Below, piece after piece: positions 26,824 to 36,760 of a DNA stretch of 64,000 nucleotides. A model generated the notes under the pieces. It had not been told where the DNA came from, searched no databases, and saw only the letters and a program-made list of their open reading frames with translations. Origin of the DNA: CAJMNU01 sp905214855 (GTDB taxonomy: Bacteria > Bacillota > Clostridia > Lachnospirales > Lachnospiraceae); contig CALADM010000023.1 in assembly GCA_937890595.1 (NCBI GenBank), positions 8,909-72,908 of the forward strand, given 5' to 3'. Each line of letters starts with the position of its first letter. The first letter of the stretch is position 1. Made by a program: the position numbers and the translations under genes.

Positions 26824-27756
26824 ATGAAAATTCAGATACTAATGTCAACGTATAATGGTGAAGAATATATACGTACACAATTGGATAGCATTGTGAATCA
26901 AACAATAGAAGAAAAAAAATTATTGATTCGAGACGATGGTTCTATAGATAATACTGTTCTTATTATTCAAGAATATCAAAAACTCTATCCTTGGATAGAG
27001 TTTTATCAAGGTAGTAATATAGGAGTACAAAGAAGTTTTTTTGATTTACTTGAACATTCAGATTCTAAAGCGGATTATATTGCTTTTGCTGATCAAGATG
27101 ATAAGTGGTTGCCAGAAAAATTAGAATGTGCTGTTAAAAAATTAAAGGAATTATTTCAAAAGACAAAGCAGCCTTTGCTTTATTGCGGAAGTCAAGTTAT
27201 GGTTGATGAACAATTGCAGCCAATAGATGTTACTGTAACAAGAATTGTAAAAAAAGCAGCATTTGGTAATGCGCTCGTTCAAAATATTTGCACAGGTTGT
27301 ACAGCTGTTATTAATCAGCAATTAGCAGAATTAATTCGTAATAATATTCCTAAAGATATAGATGCAGTAGTAATGCATGATTGGTGGTTATATCTTGTAG
27401 CTAGTTGTTTTGGAAGTGTATATTATGATAATAAGTCATATATTTTATATCGACAGCATGAAAAAAATACACATGGTGCCATTTTAAGAAAAAGAGAGTT
27501 AATTAAATATCGCATAAAACAGTTAACAAAACCGAGAGGAGATGTGTATCGACAAGTTAGGGAATTTGAAACAGTATATATTAAAATTTTGAATTCCAAT
27601 AATTATGAACAAAAAAAGAAGATGATTAATCGATTATTGTTATCAGAAAAAAAAGTTACTGAAAGACTTTTAATTGCTATTAATAATCAATATTTTCGTC
27701 AAAAGCGAGGAGATAATTTGGTTTTTAAATTAATTATCTTAATAGGTAAATTATAG
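26824..27756 (+). CDS. GT2 glycosyltransferase (rhamnosyltransferase-like)
   Basis: 310 residues. MSTYNGEEYIRTQLDSI near the start, RDDGSID (about 38-44) and DQDDKWLPEK (about 88-97) are typical of the GT2 group often annotated as rhamnosyltransferase. The acceptor is unknown. The spacing of 29 nt after the previous gene and 41 nt before wzm fits an operon. Confidence 0.88.
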   Translation: MKIQILMSTYNGEEYIRTQLDSIVNQTIEEKKLLIRDDGSIDNTVLIIQEYQKLYPWIEFYQGSNIGVQRSFFDLLEHSDSKADYIAFADQDDKWLPEKLECAVKKLKELFQKTKQPLLYCGSQVMVDEQLQPIDVTVTRIVKKAAFGNALVQNICTGCTAVINQQLAELIRNNIPKDIDAVVMHDWWLYLVASCFGSVYYDNKSYILYRQHEKNTHGAILRKRELIKYRIKQLTKPRGDVYRQVREFETVYIKILNSNNYEQKKKMINRLLLSEKKVTERLLIAINNQYFRQKRGDNLVFKLIILIGKL

Positions 27757-27797
27757 GAAGAGTATTTTATGCAGAAAATAATTAAGGAGATAAGAAA

Positions 27798-28583
27798 ATG
27801 GGAAGATTTTTTCGGCGAAATAAAGAAATTGTTTGGAATTTAGCAATAAATGATTTTTCAACAAAATATGCTGGTTCAGCCTTTGGTATTTTTTGGGCAT
27901 TTTTTCAGCCGGTAATAACAATATTAGTATATTGGTGTGTATTTGAATTTGGATTAAAAGCTCAAACCCCTGTGGAAAATACAACATATATTGTATGGTT
28001 TGCAACAGGAATGATACCATGGTTCTTTTTTTCAGATGGTGTAAATGCTGTTACCAATAGTTTGATTGAATATAGTTATTTAGTAAAAAAATTAGTGTTT
28101 GATATCAATTTATTACCAATTGTAAAAATATTGTCAGCATTAATGGTTCATATTGTATTTGTAATCCTTTTGTTAGTAGTAGCATTAATTAATAATGGAC
28201 CACTTTCTATTTATGCTTTTCAAATCGTATATTACATGCTGTGTACAGTTGTATTAGCATATGCAATAGGATTGATTACTTCATCTATTATTCCATTTTT
28301 TAGGGATTTAGGTCAGGTAGTTAATATTATTTTACAAATAGGTGTTTGGGCAACACCAATAATTTGGTCATATACAATAATTCCTGAATCATATAGATGG
28401 ATTGCAAAACTTAATCCAGTGTTTTATATTGTAGAAGGATATAGAGCAAGCTTAATTGGGAAAGAGTGGTTTTGGGAACATCCAGCAGTAACCAGTTATT
28501 TTTGGTTAATCACGGTGATTTTATTATTTTTAGGTTATTTTTCATTTACAAAATTAAAACCTCACTTTGCAGATGTTTTGTAA
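27798..28583 (+). CDS. ABC-2 type polysaccharide exporter permease (Wzm/TagG-like)
   Basis: 261 residues with six membrane segments and the short amphipathic N-terminus of the Wzm/TagG family (RRNKEIVWNLAINDFSTKYAGS). FWAFFQPVITILVYWCVF opens the first helix. It is the membrane half of an exporter for a lipid-linked glycan, paired with the ATPase 32 nt downstream. AAGGAG precedes the ATG. Confidence 0.94.
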   Translation: MGRFFRRNKEIVWNLAINDFSTKYAGSAFGIFWAFFQPVITILVYWCVFEFGLKAQTPVENTTYIVWFATGMIPWFFFSDGVNAVTNSLIEYSYLVKKLVFDINLLPIVKILSALMVHIVFVILLLVVALINNGPLSIYAFQIVYYMLCTVVLAYAIGLITSSIIPFFRDLGQVVNIILQIGVWATPIIWSYTIIPESYRWIAKLNPVFYIVEGYRASLIGKEWFWEHPAVTSYFWLITVILLFLGYFSFTKLKPHFADVL

Positions 28584-28615
28584 TCAGTTTCTAAACATAG
28601 AAATAAGGAGCATAT

Positions 28616-29854
28616 ATGGATAACATTGCGATAAAAATTGAAAACTTGTATAAAAGCTATAAATTATATTCAAAACCAGGAGACCGTGTAAAGGAAGCAT
28701 TTACTGGAAATAAGGGGAAATATTGTAGGGAAACCTATATATTAAATGGAATCAATTTAGAAGTAAAATCTGGAGAAGTAATAGGAATTATTGGAACAAA
28801 TGGTGCAGGAAAGTCTACACTTCTTAAAATTATTACAGGAGTTTTGACTCCAACAAGAGGAAAGGTAAACGTAAATGGAAAAGTATCTGCATTGTTAGAG
28901 CTTGGAACAGGGTTTAATCCAGAATTCACTGGAATAAAAAATATTTATTTAAATGGTGCAATGATGGGATATACGCATGAGGAGATGGAAAAGCGTATAG
29001 AGTCGATTATTGAATTTGCAGATATAGGTGATTTTATTTATCAACCAGTAAAAACGTATTCTTCTGGTATGTTTGCGAGATTAGCATTTGCTGCTGCTAT
29101 TAATGTAGATCCAGAAATATTAATTGTTGACGAAGCTTTAAGTGTGGGGGATTTACGTTTCCAAATGAAATGTATGGATAAAATGAAATCCATGATGGAT
29201 AATGGAGTCACGGTATTGTTTGTTTCCCATGATATTAATGCTATTCGACGCTTGTGTACAAAGGCAGTATGGGTTAAAGAGGGAGTTGTTGCAAGTTTTG
29301 GGGAGACAAATAAAATATGTGATCAATATCTTGAGTATTTAAAATTAGGTGAAATAGAGGAAGATAACACAGGGGCGTTTTTAGCTGAAACAGAAGGTTT
29401 TGAAGGGGGATTAAAGGAATTTAAATCTGGTAATGGAGAAGCAGTTGCAGAAATACAAGGTATTTCTATTGTAAATAAAAACAATGAAAGGGTATCAGAA
29501 TTTGATTTATTTGAACCAGTGGAGATTAAAATCTACTATGATGTATATGATGAAAATATTGAATCCCCTGTTTTGGGAATAGCATTAAAACGTATAGATG
29601 AAGAATATGTTTGTGGAGTGAATACATTATTAGATAAAGTAAGAATTCCATGGAAATATGGAAGAAATAGTTTTAGTATTGTATATGATGAAGGAATACG
29701 AGTTCTGGGAGGAAGATATTATTTTGATGTGGCCTTATTTGATAAAACAGCCACTGTACCAATTCATTATTGGGCGAAAATTAAGGAATTTACTGTAAAT
29801 GCAGCATATATTGGGGAAGGAGTTTGCATCCTTCCGCATAAATGGAGAAAATAA
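28616..29854 (+). CDS. ABC exporter ATPase with C-terminal glycan-binding domain (Wzt-like)
   Basis: 412 residues. The N-terminal ABC domain has Walker A GTNGAGKST (about residues 60-68), the TYSSGM signature (about 145-150), Walker B ILIVDEAL (about 167-174) and the SHD switch His. Residues from about 265 on form a beta-sandwich Wzt C-terminal domain, which in E. coli O9a binds the modified end of the polysaccharide before export. Its presence suggests that the exported glycan carries a terminal cap. The stop overlaps the start of the methyltransferase gene by one base. Confidence 0.94.
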   Translation: MDNIAIKIENLYKSYKLYSKPGDRVKEAFTGNKGKYCRETYILNGINLEVKSGEVIGIIGTNGAGKSTLLKIITGVLTPTRGKVNVNGKVSALLELGTGFNPEFTGIKNIYLNGAMMGYTHEEMEKRIESIIEFADIGDFIYQPVKTYSSGMFARLAFAAAINVDPEILIVDEALSVGDLRFQMKCMDKMKSMMDNGVTVLFVSHDINAIRRLCTKAVWVKEGVVASFGETNKICDQYLEYLKLGEIEEDNTGAFLAETEGFEGGLKEFKSGNGEAVAEIQGISIVNKNNERVSEFDLFEPVEIKIYYDVYDENIESPVLGIALKRIDEEYVCGVNTLLDKVRIPWKYGRNSFSIVYDEGIRVLGGRYYFDVALFDKTATVPIHYWAKIKEFTVNAAYIGEGVCILPHKWRK

Positions 29855-31383
29855 TGAGTAAATATGATTTTAATTTTGATTTATATGAAGATAGTACATT
29901 AGCTTGGATTGCTCAAAAAATTAAAGTAGAAACAAATATTTTAGAATTTGGGGCAGCTAATGGTCGATTGACAAGATTTTTAAAAAAGGAAAAATTATGT
30001 TGTGTTGATATTGTAGAAATTGATGAAGAGTCTGGTAGTGAAGCTGCTTTATATGCGGAATTTTCGTGGGTCGGAAAAGAACGTGGAGATATTGAAAAAT
30101 ATCATTGGTTAAATACATCTAAAAAATATGATTATATTATTTTTGCGGATGTGTTAGAACATTTGCTTAATCCACAACATGTATTGGAATGTTGTAAATC
30201 AGTTTTAAAAGATAATGGTGAAGTATTAGTATCAGTACCTAATATTTCACATAATTCAATAATCATTGAATTAATGAATGATAGATTTAATTATACTCCG
30301 ATTGGTTTATTGGATAATACTCATTTAAGATTTTTTACTAGGCAATCATTTATTCAAATGGTTGAAAAAATTGGTTTAGTTATTGTTGATGAACGTGCTA
30401 AATATATACGAGTAGGTGAAAATGAAATTAAAAACACATATGGGGATGTGTCCAAAGAAATTTTTAAAGTATTGGCTAATAGAGATAATGGTGAGGTATA
30501 TCAGTATATGTTTTCTTTAGCTAGAAGTGATGAATATTTGGGAGGGAAATGTAGCCGTAAGGTAAATTTTAATAAGACATTTTATTATTCGGCGAAAGCT
30601 CAATATGATCAGGATGGAGTTTTTGACTATAAAAAAGAAATCGATAAGTATGTTAATCCGTCATATGGATATTTAGAAACCAAGATAGATATTCTACAGG
30701 GAAGTCATAAATGTTTACTTCAATTTCTTAATTGTAATTGTATAACGGGAAAACCTATTGTAAAAATTCGTTCTTTATCAGAAACGTGGAGAGAGGTAGA
30801 AAATTATATAAATAATGTTGATATTCAAAATGGTGGATATTATTTTTATCAAAAGATGCCAGAATTGGTGATTGAATTACAAGAAACGGATTGTGAACTT
30901 GAGATTTCTATGCCAATTTATGCATACGATATTGAGGGAACAATATTTGATGTATATGTACAGTTATTAAATAATCAAAACCAAAAAATAATAGATCTTG
31001 AATACCAAAATCAAAATTTGAATAATCAAATAGAAAAAATGGAAAATCAGTATCAAAATAAAGAAATGGAATTGAAACATAGTAGTTTACAATATGAAGA
31101 AATTGTTAAACAGAAAGATATGAAATTCCAAGAAAGTGTAAATATTTACGAAAATATGATTAAAAAGAAAGATAATGAATTCAAACAAAGTGTAGATATT
31201 TATGAAAATATGATTAAAAAGAAAGATAATGAATTTAAGCAAAGCATAGATATTTATGAAAATGTGATTCAGCAAAAAGAAAATGAATATCAAGAAAATA
31301 TTTCTTTATATAAAAAAGAAATTGAAAACTTGAAAACAGAAGTAGAGTTATTAAAAAAACGTCCAAAATGGAAAGTTTTTTAG
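29854..31383 (+). CDS. Methyltransferase with beta domain and repeat-built coiled coil (possible chain-length ruler)
   Basis: 509 residues. Residues 25-210 are a class I SAM-dependent methyltransferase: LEFGAANGRLTRFL (30-43) is the SAM loop and DVLEHLLNP the post-strand-4 motif. Residues about 230-365 are predicted beta-rich and unassigned. Residues about 370-505 are a Gln/Asn/Lys/Glu-rich coiled coil containing four 18-residue repeats (about 413-484). A methyltransferase plus coiled coil next to a Wzt with a C-terminal domain is the layout of WbdD, which caps and measures E. coli O9a chains. No kinase domain is evident, and homology to WbdD is not shown. Start ATG 29854 follows GGAG and forms TAATG with wzt. 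Confidence 0.8.
   Translation: MSKYDFNFDLYEDSTLAWIAQKIKVETNILEFGAANGRLTRFLKKEKLCCVDIVEIDEESGSEAALYAEFSWVGKERGDIEKYHWLNTSKKYDYIIFADVLEHLLNPQHVLECCKSVLKDNGEVLVSVPNISHNSIIIELMNDRFNYTPIGLLDNTHLRFFTRQSFIQMVEKIGLVIVDERAKYIRVGENEIKNTYGDVSKEIFKVLANRDNGEVYQYMFSLARSDEYLGGKCSRKVNFNKTFYYSAKAQYDQDGVFDYKKEIDKYVNPSYGYLETKIDILQGSHKCLLQFLNCNCITGKPIVKIRSLSETWREVENYINNVDIQNGGYYFYQKMPELVIELQETDCELEISMPIYAYDIEGTIFDVYVQLLNNQNQKIIDLEYQNQNLNNQIEKMENQYQNKEMELKHSSLQYEEIVKQKDMKFQESVNIYENMIKKKDNEFKQSVDIYENMIKKKDNEFKQSIDIYENVIQQKENEYQENISLYKKEIENLKTEVELLKKRPKWKVF
31090..31305 (+). repeat. Four in-frame 54-bp tandem repeats in the methyltransferase coiled coil
   Basis: Units start at 31090 (divergent), 31144, 31198 and 31252. 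The two central units are nearly identical at DNA level and encode IYENMIKKKDNEFKQSVD or a one-residue variant. The period of 18 residues keeps the coiled-coil phase only approximately. Confidence 0.9.
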
Positions 31384-31405
31384 AATTATAATAGTGAGGG
31401 ATAAT

Positions 31406-32398
31406 ATGGAATTGAGTTTAATGAGAAAGATTTTTCGTGCATTTCCTTTGCCAGAATGTTTAAAAAATAAAATTCGATTACAGATACACTTATGGCATGA
31501 CAAAAATGATAAAAATGTGGTTAATATTTATGGAAGAAACGAGTACTTTCCAAAAGTAAAAAAAGTGAATAAAGAGGTAACAGCAATAATCCCTAATTAC
31601 AATTATGCTCGATATTTAGATGAACGAATTGATTCTATTTTGTTTCAAACATATCCAGTTAAAGAAATTATTATATTAGATGATTGTTCTTCAGATGATA
31701 GTATTAAAGTCATTCAACAACGTATAAAATATAATAAAACTGGTATTAAAATTAGTTTGGTAGCAAATGAAGTTAATTCTGGTAGTGTGTTTTCTCAATG
31801 GCAAAAGGCATTTCAGTTAGCAAATACAGACTATGTATGGATTGCAGAGGCTGATGATAGTTGTGATAGTCGTTTTTTAGAGACAGTTATGAAGGGGTTT
31901 GACAGAGATAATGTAGTAATTTCTTATTGTGAATCATTAACAATGGACGAAAATAATGTGTTGTTAATGTCTAATTTACGAGAATGGATAGATGTATTTA
32001 AATGTGGAAAATGGGATGAAGATTATGTTAAAGATGGTAAAAGTGAAGTAGCTGAGACAATGTGTATAAATAATACAATTGCTAATGTTTCGAGTGCAGT
32101 TATTAGAAATGGTAATTATGATACAATTTTGGAAGAAGCAAAAACATTTAAATTAGCAGGTGACTGGTACACTTATATGAATTTGTTGAAAAAAGGAAAT
32201 ATTGCTTATTTTAAGGAATCTTATAATTATCATAGAATGCAAACTCAGGGATTAACTTTATCAACAAAGCATGAACAAGAATTTGCTGAGATTGTACGTT
32301 TACAAGATTATGCTTTAGATAATTTTGATATTTCATTGGAAGTCAAGGAAAAAATATACGCAAGACGAGAAAGAGAGAGAATTCGCTTTGGATTATAA
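31406..32398 (+). CDS. GT2 glycosyltransferase
   Basis: 330 residues. A basic N-terminus of about 60 residues precedes the GT-A domain (TAIIPNYNYARYLDERIDSI). LDDCSSDDS (about residues 92-100) and EADDSCD (about 152-158) are the nucleotide and metal sites. Start 31406 follows GAGGG; a GTG at 31394 would overlap that site. The stop lies 11 nt inside the next gene. Confidence 0.88.
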   Translation: MELSLMRKIFRAFPLPECLKNKIRLQIHLWHDKNDKNVVNIYGRNEYFPKVKKVNKEVTAIIPNYNYARYLDERIDSILFQTYPVKEIIILDDCSSDDSIKVIQQRIKYNKTGIKISLVANEVNSGSVFSQWQKAFQLANTDYVWIAEADDSCDSRFLETVMKGFDRDNVVISYCESLTMDENNVLLMSNLREWIDVFKCGKWDEDYVKDGKSEVAETMCINNTIANVSSAVIRNGNYDTILEEAKTFKLAGDWYTYMNLLKKGNIAYFKESYNYHRMQTQGLTLSTKHEQEFAEIVRLQDYALDNFDISLEVKEKIYARRERERIRFGL

Positions 32399-33425
32399 AA
32401 ATATTCAATTATCAATTATAATTCCTGTATATAATACAGAACCATTTTTACGTAAATGTTTACAGTCAGTTGTAACAGCAGTAGATGGAATTGAAGAACT
32501 GGTGGAGGTTTTAATAATCAATGATGGATCTCCAGATAATTCCGCTATTATTATTGATGAATTTTGTGAAAAATATGGAACTTGGATGAAACAATTTACT
32601 AAACCTAATGGAGGATTATCAGATGTAAAAAACTATGGTTTAGAGAGGGCAAACGGAAAATATATTATATTTTTAGATTCAGATGATTATATAGAGCCCG
32701 AAATGTATAAAGATATGCTCAAAAAAATTGATGAAGAAGCAGCTGATGTAGTTGTTTGTGATATTAGATTAACATATGATGATGAAACAAAAAATAAAAT
32801 TTGGCCATGTGCAATTGAAACCAGAAATGGAGAGTTTGCCAAAGTGATGGATATGTCTATGATGCCAGCATCATGGAATAAAATTGTAAAAAAAGATTTA
32901 TATAATGGATTAACATTTCCTGTTGGATTAAATAATGAAGATGTAGCTGTTACACCAATTGTATTAGCAAGAGCAAAAAAAATTGCTATTATTCATAAGG
33001 CTTATTATAACTATTATCAGAGGACTGGTTCTATACAAAATAGTAAGTTTAATGAAAAACGTTTTGTTATTTTAAAAACATCAAAAATGTGTATGGATAG
33101 GATAACAGGACTTTCAGATGAAAAAATAGAGATAATTAAAGGATCTATTTATTTACATCAAGTATTATCAATGGCATTTTATCCTATTAGATATGAAAAG
33201 TTTCTGAATAGATATAAACTTTTAAAAAATTATATGAAACAGGTAAACGAATTATTCCCTGATATTTGGGATAATTATGAAGTGAAAGAATTTCAAACAT
33301 GGGAAGATCATTATATGCAAATATATAGAAGAATATCATGTCGATTATTAAAAAATAATTGTTATTTATTAACAAGTTTGTTTTGGTCTCTTTGTAATTT
33401 GATGTATAGATTAAAAAGACGTTAA
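32388..33425 (+). CDS. GT2 glycosyltransferase
   Basis: About 345 residues. LSIIIPVYNTEPFLRKCL opens the GT-A domain, INDGSPD and LDSDDYIEPEMY are the nucleotide and metal motifs, and MPASWNKI near the middle is typical of capsule GT2 enzymes. No ATG lies before the first motif. TTG 32388, behind AAGAGAGAGA and overlapping the previous stop by 11 nt, is the best start; TTG 32325 is the upstream alternative and has no ribosome site. Confidence 0.85.
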   Translation: MDYKNIQLSIIIPVYNTEPFLRKCLQSVVTAVDGIEELVEVLIINDGSPDNSAIIIDEFCEKYGTWMKQFTKPNGGLSDVKNYGLERANGKYIIFLDSDDYIEPEMYKDMLKKIDEEAADVVVCDIRLTYDDETKNKIWPCAIETRNGEFAKVMDMSMMPASWNKIVKKDLYNGLTFPVGLNNEDVAVTPIVLARAKKIAIIHKAYYNYYQRTGSIQNSKFNEKRFVILKTSKMCMDRITGLSDEKIEIIKGSIYLHQVLSMAFYPIRYEKFLNRYKLLKNYMKQVNELFPDIWDNYEVKEFQTWEDHYMQIYRRISCRLLKNNCYLLTSLFWSLCNLMYRLKRR

Positions 33426-33451
33426 CTGTTTCTTTGATGGGGGAGAATATA

Positions 33452-34549
33452 GTGTCGATGTCAAAAAGAAATGTAACAATAGATATTCTAAAAGGTATAG
33501 GAATCATTTCAATTGTTGTGGGTCATGCGTGTTGGGAAGTGAAAATTGGGAATCTTTCTTTTCCTATTGGTCCATTTGTATATTTATATCATTTGACTAT
33601 TTTCTTTTTTTGTGCTGGATATTGTTATAAAGCAGATTCTATTGATAATTATCTTATTAAAAAAATTAAAAGCCTTTATATTCCGTTTATTTTATATTCA
33701 TTAGTTTTTTTAATATTTAGAAATTTGTTTCTAAAACTTGGAATTTTGGATGGGATACCATACAGTTTTGAAGATTTAATTATTGTTGTTACAAATATTT
33801 TGACTTTTAATGGAAATGGAGAATTTTTATCAGCATTCTGGTTTTTACCAGTATTATTTGGGGCATTAATTATTTTTTGTATAATTGATCAAATATTAAA
33901 AAAAACGAATGTATTGAAGGTAACTGCTATTATTTTAATATTGTTTTTAGGATATATAGGACTTTATTCTATGGAACATCATTTTGGTTTGCTATTAAAT
34001 ATGCAAGTTGCATATTTAATGATTCCTATTGTTACCATAGGATATATGTATAAAAGAAAAGAAGAATTTATAAATAAACTAATAAACATTTTTACATTTA
34101 TTGCATGTTTAGTAATAATGGTAGGATTATTGTATAGAAATATAGGAATTATAGAATTATCAAAATTTATGATAATTAGTAAATCACTGTTTTATCCGGT
34201 ATCATTTATAGGAATATTATTTTGCTTATCTTTAGCCAAAATTATTTCTAAGCATGAATGGTTTAAAAGATTGTTTTCATATATAGGTGTTTACAGCTTT
34301 GACATTATGGCATTACATTTTTTGAGTTTTAAGATTGTAGACTTATTATATTATTTAATTTCTAGAAAACCATGTGTTATGAGTGCATTCCCTTATTCCT
34401 ATAATGAAATGAGGGTGGTTTATGTTATAGTAGGGATTGCATTTCCTGTTTTTTTAAAAAAATTATTTATGCAATTTAAAAAATATTTGAATAAAAATAT
34501 ATTGTTGGAAATAAAATCTAAATTGGAGGAAAATCATTTAAACAATTGA
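33452..34549 (+). CDS. Membrane O-acyltransferase (acyltransferase family 3)
   Basis: About 365 residues with ten membrane segments. RNVTIDILKGIGIISIVVGHA near the start carries the catalytic His of the family, and HLTIFFFCAGY follows in the second helix. Such enzymes acetylate or otherwise acylate sugars of exported glycans. GGGGGAG at 33439-33445 favours a GTG start at 33452; ATG 33437 and ATG 33458 are alternatives. The stop overlaps the next start codon. Confidence 0.85.
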   Translation: MSMSKRNVTIDILKGIGIISIVVGHACWEVKIGNLSFPIGPFVYLYHLTIFFFCAGYCYKADSIDNYLIKKIKSLYIPFILYSLVFLIFRNLFLKLGILDGIPYSFEDLIIVVTNILTFNGNGEFLSAFWFLPVLFGALIIFCIIDQILKKTNVLKVTAIILILFLGYIGLYSMEHHFGLLLNMQVAYLMIPIVTIGYMYKRKEEFINKLINIFTFIACLVIMVGLLYRNIGIIELSKFMIISKSLFYPVSFIGILFCLSLAKIISKHEWFKRLFSYIGVYSFDIMALHFLSFKIVDLLYYLISRKPCVMSAFPYSYNEMRVVYVIVGIAFPVFLKKLFMQFKKYLNKNILLEIKSKLEENHLNN

Positions 34550-36693
34550 AAAAATTAACACAAGATAATAAAATAAAAATTGCTTTTTTATCATTATTTA
34601 TATCAATAATATTAGCAAGTACGGTATTTGCAGAGTATTTTATGATAAGAGATAGTACGGATTTTTTAGGTATAAAATTAATGAATGGAAGATTATCACA
34701 AGTCATTTTTTTAAGTCTACTGTTTATGATAACATTTTTTTGTATTAATACATGGAATTATATTATTTCTATCAAGAAACAGGGAGTTATTATATTCAAA
34801 AAATACTTAATTGCTTATATTATTCTTTCGATATTTTATTTATTGTTATTAGAAAAAAGTAGTATTTGGTTTTTTGTGCTTTCGTTTTTTTTCATTACAG
34901 TACTTATTTATGTAGAACATTTTAAATATTTACCATATAATGCAAATCTTTCAGGAATAAGAAATATTTTTATCCTTTTAATATCTGCAACAATTCAGTT
35001 TTACATTGTTGAGTTAATAAATGGAAATATTGATACGATTGCTATACAGTATATCATGGGAAATATTACTATTTATTTAGTAGTGATATGGTTTATATAT
35101 ATTTTATTAAGAAAAGTTTCTGTTTCAGTTGCAATTGCTATGTTTTTTATAACAAGTTTTGCAATTGCTAATTATTATGTTACAATATTCAGGGGAAGTC
35201 CGATTGTTCCTGGGGATTTTTTTGCATTAACAACAGCTACAAGTGTAATGGGAAACTACTCTTATGAAATTACGAAAGAAATGATATTTTGTGGAGGGTT
35301 ATTCTTAATATGGATTTGTTTATTGTATTTGATGGAAAAGGGAACACCTCGAATTTCTAAGAAAAATGTATTATCAGGAGTATATATATTATTTTTTCTT
35401 TTGATTAGTATATTTTCGTTTGATATATATGATTTATCATTAGATTTCTGGAATTTAAATAATAGTGTCAAGTCATATGGTGTGTCTATGTCTTTGATTG
35501 CGAATATCAGGGGAATGGGAATGAAAAAGCCTCAAGGATATTCTTTAAAAAACCTGGAAGAACTTTATGAACAATATTCACAACAGGATAATGAAAATAC
35601 AGACTGTCCTAATATTATTGCCATAATGAATGAAAGTTTTTCGGATTTAAGTGTCTTAGATAAAAGATTGAAAAGCGATATGTATATGCCATATTTTAAT
35701 GATTTAGATAATACTATTAAGGGGTCTCTAATTGTTTCTGCATTAGGGGGAGGGACTGCTAATACAGAATATGAATTTTTAACAGGCAATACAATGGCAT
35801 TTATTCCAGGAAGCATACCATATCAACAGTATGTAGTAAAAAAATCGTATTCTTGGGTTCATGTATTAAAAGAACTGGATTATTATACAACGGCTATTCA
35901 TCCTTTTTACAAGAATGGATATAATAGGAATAAGGTATATCCATATTTAGGATTTGATAAGTTTATTGGTATTGATGATTTTGACAATAATGCAGAACTT
36001 ACAAGAAATATTTTTATATCTGATAAGGCTTCTTATAAAAGAGTTATTAAGGAATTTGAGGAGATAAAAGGCAGTGGTAAGAATGCATTTATTTTTAATG
36101 TAACTATGCAAAATCATAGTGCATATAATACAGGGTTTTTCGCAAACAATACTATAAAAATACCTGATATAGAAGGAAATTTTCCTGAAACAGAGGAGTA
36201 TTTGACTTTAATTAAAGAATCAGATGATGCAATACATATTTTGATTGACTATTTTTCTAAAATTGAAGACCCTACAGTGATAGTGTTTTTTGGAGATCAT
36301 CAACCTCAGCTTTCAGAGTCATATTATGATTCTATAAAACCACAATCCCAATGGACTTGGGATGAATTTCAAAAACGATATATAGTTCCATTTTTCATAT
36401 GGGCAAATTTTGATATTCCAGATCAGAATAATATATGTACAAGTCCTAATTATTTGTCTGGAATGGTTAGTAAAATTGCAGGGATTCCTATGACAGCTTA
36501 TCAAAAATTTCTTTTATCACTTCAAGAAGAAGTTCCGGTTTTAAATATTAATGCATATTTAACTAGACAAGGAGATTGGAAATTTTATACAGAAGAGTTT
36601 TGGAAAGACAATCCATTAAATTATTATCAATATATACAATATAATAATATATTTGGTAAAAATAAAATTGAAAATTGGTTCACACTAAAATAA
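34546..36693 (+). CDS. LtaS-like phosphoglycerol transferase (membrane sulfatase fold)
   Basis: 715 residues. Up to about residue 320 there are around nine membrane helices, more than the five of S. aureus LtaS. The external sulfatase-fold domain follows: NESF (about 363-366, metal Glu), GGGTANTEYEF with the nucleophile Thr at 404, MQNHSAY and FFGDHQPQ (metal Asp-His). This chemistry moves glycerol phosphate from phosphatidylglycerol to a glycan or lipid anchor. The start is TTG 34546, overlapping the previous stop, with GGAGG 16 nt upstream. Either LTA synthesis or decoration of the exported glycan is possible. Confidence 0.88.
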   Translation: MKKLTQDNKIKIAFLSLFISIILASTVFAEYFMIRDSTDFLGIKLMNGRLSQVIFLSLLFMITFFCINTWNYIISIKKQGVIIFKKYLIAYIILSIFYLLLLEKSSIWFFVLSFFFITVLIYVEHFKYLPYNANLSGIRNIFILLISATIQFYIVELINGNIDTIAIQYIMGNITIYLVVIWFIYILLRKVSVSVAIAMFFITSFAIANYYVTIFRGSPIVPGDFFALTTATSVMGNYSYEITKEMIFCGGLFLIWICLLYLMEKGTPRISKKNVLSGVYILFFLLISIFSFDIYDLSLDFWNLNNSVKSYGVSMSLIANIRGMGMKKPQGYSLKNLEELYEQYSQQDNENTDCPNIIAIMNESFSDLSVLDKRLKSDMYMPYFNDLDNTIKGSLIVSALGGGTANTEYEFLTGNTMAFIPGSIPYQQYVVKKSYSWVHVLKELDYYTTAIHPFYKNGYNRNKVYPYLGFDKFIGIDDFDNNAELTRNIFISDKASYKRVIKEFEEIKGSGKNAFIFNVTMQNHSAYNTGFFANNTIKIPDIEGNFPETEEYLTLIKESDDAIHILIDYFSKIEDPTVIVFFGDHQPQLSESYYDSIKPQSQWTWDEFQKRYIVPFFIWANFDIPDQNNICTSPNYLSGMVSKIAGIPMTAYQKFLLSLQEEVPVLNINAYLTRQGDWKFYTEEFWKDNPLNYYQYIQYNNIFGKNKIENWFTLK

Positions 36694-36760
36694 CAACATA
36701 TTATTTTGTTTGCATAAATATAAAAATGTATAAAATTAAGTATTAATGGAGCTTAGAAAC

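Noticed and set aside
31090..31305. Possible CRISPR-like repeat array
   Set aside because: The units are contiguous, in frame and without spacers; they code for a coiled coil.
34546..36693. Arylsulfatase or other sulfatase
   Set aside because: The membrane N-terminus and the Thr nucleophile in GGGTANTE fit LtaS-type phosphoglycerol transferases, not Cys/Ser-type sulfatases.
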